Source: Hyperoodon ampullatus
Taxonomy: Eukaryota; Chordata; Mammalia; Artiodactyla; Ziphiidae
Direction: 5' to 3'
NCBI GenBank assembly: GCA_949752795.1
Contig: OX457059.1
Coordinates: 175,038,242 to 175,102,241 of the forward strand
Length of the DNA: 64,000 nucleotides
The translations under genes and the position numbers were made by a program. Shown piece after piece: positions 57,900 to 64,000 of this stretch. Positions within the stretch are counted from its first letter, which is position 1. The number at the start of each line of letters is the position of its first letter. The notes beneath the pieces are model-generated. The model made no database searches. It was not told where the DNA came from and saw only the letters and a list, made by a program, of their open reading frames with translations.

Positions 57900-60120
57900 A
57901 GACAAGGTGAAATACCTCTGTGCGATCTTATTTCAAGTATAAAATTGATATTTACGTGTACTAGACCTGAAAAATAGCCCAATTCATGGATTTATTTCCT
58001 TCTGGGTGTTTTCCTTTGACTGCACTGAATTTTTAAAGGAGAAGTTAGGAAATAACACAGTGGTAGCCACGACTGGGCATTGGGTCTACCCTAAAAACTA
58101 AAAAGTCCAATTTTAGATGCATTAAATAATTCCCATGAACCACTTTGCCCTGAATTTCCGTACATTGTTATTGGGCTCTTGTGCGTAGAAGAGACATAGG
58201 ACTTGAAAGGTAGGGAAAGATGGGACTTAACTTTTGCTCTAGTTTGGAGATTACCTGAAGCAGTGAGAAGAAGGCCACCTCGGTTCCTAGGAGCTGACCC
58301 CGGGACGAGGATGCTCATGCAGGAGACGTCCTGCAGGGATGCTTCAGGACAGGGGTGAGGGAAGCAGGAAGGGGCGGGGAGGTGGTCTCAGCTGCCAAGG
58401 AGACCCACCCTGGTCCTATGGGAGGTTCCTCAGCATCGGAAAGCCCTGGGGGTTGGTTAGGCACAGATTGCTGGGCCCTACCCTACAGCATCTGAGTGGC
58501 CCTGAGGGTCTGCGTCTCCAGCAAGTCCCCAGGTGGTGCTGACACTGCAGGCTGGAGTCACCTTGAGAACGGCTTTAGTCTACAGCATGGACAGCACAGG
58601 AGTCCAGGGGCCAGGTCTGTGCCAACCAGTCACTGGGCATGGGGGAGGCACGACCTCCTGGTCAAGGTGACTCTTGTTGGCCCAGTGGAACTTGTAAGGA
58701 CCGTTGGAAGCAGACAGCTGCGCAGTCAGCAATGCGGTCCCCGCCCTAGGGGAGTGGACACATCAGCCAGAAGAAAGGGCCTGCGTGGGACACCGACCCA
58801 TCCTCCACCACCTGGCTGGCTCCATGGATGGAGGTGGCTAAAGGGTCAATCAGCACAGGCAGCTGTAGCTGAGGAAGCAGCTTCACGAGCAGCATCTTCT
58901 TCACTCGAGTACCTGCACCCAAGCAGGGAGAGCATTGCTGAAGCAAAATGCCCTGTTGGCCAGTGGTTGGAAGTTCTCATTTGTTAACACCTGGAGGTGA
59001 GAAGTGCTGTGAAGCTCACCCACCAGGCAAACAGGGTCGGGTCCAGGGTCTTCACAGGCTCCCTGAAGCTCCCCACGGTCTCAGCAGAAAGTCCCTCCAG
59101 GGATGCCGGGATGCTGGGGAGAACATTCAGGGCTCTAGTCCCCAAATAGGATCGGAGAAACCAGGGGTTCCCAGTCCAGGGTAGCTGAGAGAGGGCTGCC
59201 TGGTGCCCGTGGACGTCCTGAGAACTGGCTGAGTTTCCCACCGGGGGTCAGTCCACACAAGGGGCAGAGCCATCTCACAGGACACCAAGACCAGGGACGT
59301 TTCCAGGTGAGCTGACTGGAAGGACAGTGCTGAGAAACCCGCCCGGCGCAGCCAACAGCCCCCATCCACCCCCTGGTCCGGGCTGGACATATTCTCATGT
59401 TTTGCCGGGATGATTTTAAGAGAAAATTAATGATACATCAGCAAGTTTGGTCACCTAAGACATAAGCGATAACAACCAGTCATCTTGTAAAATAAAGATG
59501 TAGACGATGCCTCCTTTCAGACCAGTGGGGAATCTCTCAGTGGGCACCATCGGCACACTTTACCCCAGCAAGCTTCCTCGGGTTACACCAAAGCCTGTTA
59601 CAGAGACTGGGAACAGCAATAAAACATGACTAAACAGAAAATATTCTTCATAATGACTTTCAGTGAATAGGAAGTAAGCTTCCAACTTCTAACCCTTGCA
59701 AATGAGAAGTGCTGTGGGCAAGGGGAGCTTGGAGAAGGCCAGTGGGGACTGAGAGGGACCCCAGGTGACATGGTACCAGGTGACGGACGTGGCACCAGGC
59801 AGTACTGCCTTAATTGCCGGGGCCTCTCTGAGCACGTCGTCATCTTACCTGGGATCAGACCAGACGTGATTCTCAACCCTCCGTAGAGCTTTTTGTTTAT
59901 GTGAGTTATATCTATCTGTATTTTCTACTAAAGTTAAAACTGAGAAAAATTAAATATTTATTGATTAACTCAATTTAAAAGTGACAAACCCAAACGTCAT
60001 GACCTGTGGTCCCTACTGCATCTTCTGTGTTTCTTTGTCCCACCATTCAAAACAGTAAACTCCATTCTTAGCTCGAGGGCCACACCCAGCAGGCTGGCAG
60101 GCTGACTGCCTCACCCTTGC
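57900..60120. other. No gene recognised
   Basis: Mixed composition; frames up to 163 codons on + (58496-58987) overlap - strand frames of 66-87 codons and have no recognised product. Confidence 0.4.
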
Positions 60121-60121
60121 T

Positions 60122-60450
60122 CTGGAGCTGTGTCGTCCACTGCTGTGAACGCCACCCCAAGTGGCCATGGAGTGCTGGAACGTGGCTGGTCCAGACTGAG
60201 AGGGGCTGCGTGTGTGAAACACACACTGTTCAAAGAATTAGTACAAAAAGGAATGTAAAAGATCTTACTACATTTTTTATATTAGGAACATGTTAAATTA
60301 ATAACATTTTGGATGTACTGGGTGAAAGAAATTATATATTAAAATCTGTTTCCTCTGTTTCTTTTTACTTTTTTTCAATGTGGCTATTACACAATTTTAA
60401 ATTACCCATATGGCTTGAATTATATTTCTATGAGACAGGGCTCATCTATA
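60122..60450 (-). mobile_element. Second copy of the TIR relic, inverted
   Basis: Complement of the element at 57571: reading -, 'aatagccacattgaaaaaaa' followed by 'gtaaaaagaaacagagg' near 60340-60380 matches its left half, and the right end near 60122-60180 keeps a decayed 'ccaagtggccatggag' region. Terminal repeats are more eroded than in the first copy. Confidence 0.55.
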
Positions 60451-60454
60451 GCAC

Positions 60455-61004
60455 CTTCATATTGGACCAGATGTCCTATATTTTCCTAGGACAAAATCTG
60501 CACTCTAGAAAAAAAAAGTTTAAAACACACCACTTAGAAAATACTGGGAAAAAAATCTCTATCCATAAGCCTATTCCCCCATTACAAAAATTTATTTGCT
60601 AAGAACCAAAATATTTCCCAAGTTTCCCAGGCAAGATTCCTAAAAACTTAAATATGATTTATTTTAAAAAGTAAAAGAAAAGAAACAGATCTCCTGGTGG
60701 GAAAGGCAATTGTTGGGAGTGTGTTTCCGTGGCTGGCTGAGTGCCCTGCCCAGGTCAACATGGACTGGGGACAGTACGAAGTCGTTTACAGGCAGCAGAG
60801 AAATGATTTTAATTCCCATGCATGTCTGAGCAAATTGCCGAAACGTAGCATGGGTTTTCCTGTGTCACCAGTTAGTAACCGGGCTGGATGAGGGGTTAAA
60901 CCCCTAGAACACTGTCCACAGGGCTATGTGTCTTCACGAGGGCAGAGCCCCTGAGGACCTGATTGTGAAGCCCTGTCCTCCACTGCCCTGTCCAGCTGAC
61001 GTCC
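60455..61004. other. No gene recognised
   Basis: AT-rich to about 60.69 kb, then ordinary. A 64-codon + frame (60697-60891) has no recognised product. Homeodomain-like words (TTTTAATTCCCATGCATG) occur near 60810. Confidence 0.35.
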
Positions 61005-61225
61005 ACCCTGAGTCCCTGCCCTGACGGAGCTTGTGTTTGGTGGGACATGCGGACAAGTGCACGGACATTTAGACAAACGGTCCTCTTAGCTGGTGATCGA
61101 TGCTGCAGAGAGCACATGGTGGGGTAAGAAAACGCAGGGGGGGTGGGAGGTTTTTGGGGTGGGGTGACTGCCTGGGGGACATGGATGTCAGTGAAATGAT
61201 GGAGCATGAAGACGGGACAGCTGCC
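61005..61225 (+). mobile_element. Possible ancient mammalian repeat
   Basis: The order 'ccctgacggagcttgtgttt', 'ggtgggacatgcggacaag', 'gatcgatgctgcagagagca' and then a G-rich stretch resembles a widespread old mammalian repeat pattern (catggagcttac..., gctatgaagaaaa..., gggaggtg). Weak and unnamed. Confidence 0.3.
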
Positions 61226-61229
61226 CTCG

Positions 61230-62348
61230 GTAGAGGGCCGCCGTGAGAAGGTCAGCGGGGGCAGAAGAGGACAGCGTGGAGGGCAGGAAGCCTGCAGCCA
61301 CTCTTCCTGGACTCGAGTCCCGGGACGGGCCCTGAACCTGCCCGGGTTCCCTCTCCACGCACCTCCCTCCTGGGTGTGCTGTCAGGACTGGAGGGGCTGG
61401 TGCCTTCGCTCTGAGACCCACCTGGTGAGAGGTAGCTGCAGCCATGCCTCGATGGAACGAGGGCAAACCACATGATGGGCATCTGTCCCTGCAAGTCCCC
61501 TCCTCCTTCATCCCAGGGCAGGGCCCAGGGGAGGATCCAGGGGGTGGAACGCAGCTCCCAGAACTGCAGTGTGAAAAGGCTTTTTACCCAATGTACAACT
61601 GAAGGGCCACCTGATGAACCTTTGGGACGGTGGCACGTGTCTGTTTCAGCCACACACGTGTCTCATCCTAACAATATCTTGTTATTTTAACAACTGGGGG
61701 AAACAAGATTGGAGCTTCTGCAGCAGAGCAAGAAGGCTGTCTTGGCTGGAGAAGCAGCCAGGGCTGGACTGTGGGAGACTGGGGGCCCCAGTAAGGTCCA
61801 GGGGTTGAGCACTGGGGGTTGTATCTGGGTCGAGGGTGCTGATCTGTGTTTTCAGCGGGTAACGTTAGCTGCTGTGCTAAGAACAGACTCCGAGGGGTCA
61901 GTGTGTATTCAGAGGAGACCTGCAGTCTGCAGTGGTCCGGGCAGGGGGAACGGAGCCGGGCCAGCGCCTCTGACGTGAAGGGGGAGCGGCAGGTGGGCCC
62001 ATCCTGTGGTGACAGCCAGACATGGGTGCAAGGGCCCAAGAAGGACCCAGGATGGCACCTGGTTCTTGACCTGAGCAGCTTCATGTGGAAGCTCTTTTGC
62101 GTCCCAGAAGGGCTGTCTCCTTCCCCGACCCTCCCCACTGCAACCCCAGGACTGAAGCGCCTTCAGGAAAGCTCCCTAGTGCCCTGCGGAAGTGGCTCGG
62201 GCCACCTTTGGGAAACAGCCCCTTTGTCAACACCTGTGGGAATTTTACCATTTGCATGTCAAACGGACCTATGCAGTGTCACCTTCTCTAATGTCTGACA
62301 CAGTTGTGTTTGTGTCATTTCACAATTTAGCTTAAATATCTTCTCCTT
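61230..62348. other. No gene recognised
   Basis: GC-rich with open frames on both strands (up to 156 codons on -, 61668-62138, and 150 on +, 61846-62298). These overlap and have no recognised product. Confidence 0.35.
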
Positions 62349-62363
62349 AAGATGGACATTGCA

Positions 62364-62503
62364 CCTTTTTTTCAGATTCCACATATAAGCGATATCGTAT
62401 GATATTTGCCTTTGTCTGACTTACTTCACTTACTATGACAATTTCTTGTCCATCCACGTTGCTGCAAATGGCATTATTTCATTCTTTTTCATGGCTGAAT
62501 AAT
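62364..62503 (-). mobile_element. L1 3' UTR segment, inverted
   Basis: The first half of a rearranged L1 insertion. On the - strand it reads 'attattcagccatgaaaaag', 'gccatttgcagcaacgtgg', 'taagtgaagtaagtcagaca' to 'tatgtggaatctgaaaaaaa'. In the reference copy at 5037-5636 this block precedes GATACAAATGAAC in the same orientation, so here it is flipped. It abuts the + segment at 62504. Confidence 0.88.
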
Positions 62504-62832
62504 AAAAAGATACAAATGAACTTAGCTACAAAACAGAAATAGACCCACAGACATAGAAAACAAACATTACCAAACTTTGGTTGCCAAAGGGGAAAGGGGT
62601 GGGGGCGGAATGACTTAGAAGCTTGGGATTAACACACACTCACTAGTATATATAAAACAGATATCAGCAAGGACCTACTGAATAGCACAGGGGGCTACAC
62701 TCAGTGTTCCATAATGACCCGTAAGGGAAAGGAATCTGAAAAAGAATATATACATATGTATGTATAACTGAATCACCGTGCTAACACAACCTTGTATAGC
62801 AACTATACTTTAATTTAAGAAAAAAAGAAGAG
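62504..62832 (+). mobile_element. L1 3' end of the same insertion
   Basis: Sense part: 'gatacaaatgaacttagcta', 'ggttgccaaaggggaaaggg', 'tcagcaaggacctactgaat', 'ccataatgacccgtaaggga' and an A-rich tail ending near 62832. With the inverted segment before it, this is the classic twin-priming layout. AAGATGGACATTGCA at 62349-62363 and AAGATGAACATCGCA at 62840-62854 (two mismatches) bound the insertion as a target duplication. Confidence 0.9.
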
Positions 62833-62854
62833 AAAAAGAAAGATGAACATCGCA

Positions 62855-63490
62855 GGGAACTGGCCAGTGTTCGATACCTCCTGCCATGAAGGCCGTCAGT
62901 CCCAGCCAGCAGCAGAGCGGATCCCACAGCTGGGAGAGGCCCGTTGGCAGGACCTTATCAGGCTCCTTCAATGGTTACCTCCTGGGATGGAACTTGCAGC
63001 CATCTGCAGCTTTCCGATGCTAGTGTGTTTAATTAAGGAAAACCATGTTGCAACTTTAACCAGTAGGAAGGCAACAGGAAACCGGGGTTCTCCGTGGACC
63101 CGCGTTATACACTCTGCCCACATCTGAGCTTCAGCGAGCCTTGGGGCCAAGTCCGGAGAGAGGCTGGGGCCCCTGGGCCACACAGGGTCGGGGCATGTGT
63201 GCACACAGAGCAGTGGCCCTGACACCCTCAAGCAGGCTTCCTCCTCCAAGCTCGATTGCTGCTGTTTCTGAGGATATGGGGCCCACATGGCAGCCCTTCC
63301 CACCCCAAATCCCTCTCTCCACCTGCTAGCCCCCCTCCAGGCTGGGCTGGGGCCTTGTCTGCACTCCTGGACCCCACTGGCTGATGCCACCCACCCCCCG
63401 CTTCTGCTCTGAGGTCACCTTGTTACTGGTTGATCTCCCCTCGGTTCTCTGTGCAGCCTCATCCTCTGCCTCCCCAGAGCCTAACAAAGA
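62855..63490. other. No gene recognised
   Basis: GC-rich sequence with frames of up to 140 codons on - (62968-63390), no recognised product. Confidence 0.4.
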
Positions 63491-63496
63491 CCTGTC

Positions 63497-63574
63497 CTTT
63501 GTTATAAAGCAGAAACTAATAAAAAAAATAATATAAATAAATAAATAAATAAATTTTTTTTTTTTAAAAAAAGG
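63497..63574 (+). mobile_element. Tiny L1-like insertion with long A/T tail
   Basis: About 75 bp: 'tataaagcagaaactaataa', a short match to the L1 3' end, then A-rich sequence, a (AATA)n run, a T run and an A run. AAAGACCTGTC at 63486-63496 and AAGGACCTGTC at 63571-63581 look like a target duplication with one mismatch. It may be a near-minimal L1 tail or the remnant of another retroposed RNA. Confidence 0.5.
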
Positions 63575-63581
63575 ACCTGTC

Positions 63582-64000
63582 TTGACCAGCTCCCAGCAGA
63601 GCCTGTTCATCACGTGAACGTGTGGTTAAAACAAGTGTGGATGCTCAAATGTGAACCACGTGGGCACTCTGTTTCTAGAATCCCTCACAATTCCTAGCAC
63701 TTTTAAAGATTCATGCGTAAAGTTTTAGGTGAACAAGCCTGACTATCACCCTGAAAATGGACAACACAAAATATGCTTGACATGTTTAATCAATAGTTTT
63801 TGATCCTGTGATTGAAGAGGACATGAGGATCTTTGGGGGAGCAGGAAGTTGCTTCTCACTGACAGGAAGAGCTCAGGGAAGCCCCACATGGAGAATTTTA
63901 AGTCAGGTTCTCCCCCAAACATTTTTCAAAGGCACACTGTACAAAACCAGCAAAAATCATCAGTGCATCATCCCGTCTCCCAGGCCCTGTGCTGCTACAC
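63582..64000. other. No gene or repeat recognised
   Basis: Ordinary sequence to the window end. Confidence 0.4.

Overview
This is nuclear DNA of a mammal, almost certainly a whale or dolphin. The main evidence is a set of tRNA-derived CHR-type SINEs, two of them in the long form with a GC-rich body next to an A tail, which is typical of cetaceans. Numerous L1 copies carry the 3' UTR type seen in even-toed ungulates and whales. I recognise no intact protein-coding gene, tRNA, rRNA or CRISPR array. The window reads as intergenic or deep intronic sequence. Most long open frames are chance frames in GC-rich DNA or artefacts of a polypurine repeat.

Layout. 1-6.9 kb is a stack of L1 remnants in + orientation: a window-truncated 3' end, an old L1M running from ORF1 through ORF2 to its 3' UTR and split by a CHR SINE, a younger 3' end, and an ORF2 fragment. 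7-34 kb is mostly non-repetitive DNA with scattered insertions: CHR SINEs near 7.2, 9.7, 14.6 and 21.3 kb; L1 3' ends near 10.5 and 14.3 kb; a MIR near 18.1 kb; MaLR/MLT1 LTRs near 19.0 and 20.7 kb; a solo ERV LTR near 27.0 kb; and an old L1 near 33 kb. GC-rich blocks lie near 8.6-9.4 and 12.3-13.0 kb. 34.5-39.2 kb is one long antisense L1M interrupted by an MLT1 LTR. 39.2-44 kb is largely unassigned AT-rich DNA. 44-48.1 kb is a nest: an ancient LINE hit by an L1 tail and by a CHR SINE, followed by antisense L1 sequence whose ORF2 3' part is present twice. 48-53.7 kb is unassigned sequence with small L1 and L2 relics.

53.76-56.06 kb is the most unusual object: about 2.3 kb in which the + strand is almost pure purine (GGGA/GGAA/GGA units), with only four pyrimidines seen and internal higher-order duplications. 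56-64 kb holds an inverted pair of short TIR DNA-transposon relics, an L1 tail with a textbook 5' inversion (twin priming), and a very short L1-like insertion with a target duplication.

Because nothing here is a gene network, the parts do not work together as a pathway; the history is one of nested retrotransposition. Boundaries of old repeats are estimated by eye and family names are given only to the level I trust. Candidate regulatory segments (near 13.4 and 32.0 kb) are inferences from motif density alone. I did not find a previously undescribed biological system.
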